Positions 5,825 through 5,893 of a DNA stretch of 5,893 nucleotides are shown here, one piece after another (position 1 is the first letter of the stretch; the number at the start of each line of letters is the position of its first letter). The stretch covers positions 1 through 5,893 of the forward strand of contig JAPLEC010000218.1 in the NCBI GenBank assembly GCA_026391515.1, written 5' to 3'. The stretch comes from Bacteroidia bacterium (lineage in GTDB: Bacteria; Bacteroidota; Bacteroidia; Bacteroidales; VadinHA17). Position numbers and translations under genes: made by a program. The notes under the pieces are model-generated. The model saw only the letters and a program-made list of their open reading frames with translations. It did not search any database and had not been told where the DNA came from.

Positions 5825-5893
5825 TTCTTATAAAATATATTAAATTTGATTTGAGGCTGGTATTAGCAGAAGGGAATATGTTAATCCGAGATA

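Overview
The window looks like an accessory region of an AT-rich Bacteroidota (or close relative) chromosome. Four things point there: three promoters matching the Bacteroidota -33/-7 type (TTG, 20 bases, TAnnTTT), lipoproteins ending their signal peptides in TSC, weak or absent Shine-Dalgarno sequences, and a large TIR - membrane segment - TolB/FlgO-like - TPR protein of a kind common in that phylum. The assignment comes from memory of families; no search was run.

Layout. Positions 1-2380 (minus) hold that large multidomain protein, open from its ATG to the window edge (793 residues visible) and so partial at its C-terminus. Positions 2381-2668 carry its promoter and copy 1 of a dispersed repeat. 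A small Gly-rich membrane lipoprotein (2669-2959, minus) follows. Positions 2960-3645 are gene-poor and contain repeat copy 2 and the promoter of the next gene. A SnoaL/DUF4440-like lipoprotein (3646-4146, plus) ends in a clear intrinsic terminator.

Positions 4365-4782 are the most informative part. In minus-strand order they hold a promoter and the first 43 residues of a second TIR protein, cut off by repeat copy 3. The other side of that repeat abuts the 3' half of a tRNA-Met(CAT) gene, which still has its own terminator. One ~140-base repeat is therefore sandwiched between two broken genes: a rearrangement scar, and possibly the attachment end of an integrated island.

Positions 4822-4913 are a second type of intergenic repeat. 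Positions 4947-5690 (minus) encode a complete DUF72 (YecE-like) protein, possibly preceded by a 45-residue ORF overlapping it by ATGA.

The genes do not form an obvious pathway. The common theme is a TIR signalling or defence-type gene, a broken paralogue, and repeated mobile-element-like DNA around a broken tRNA gene. I do not see a clear new multi-gene system; the TIR protein and the tRNA/repeat/TIR junction are the items worth follow-up.
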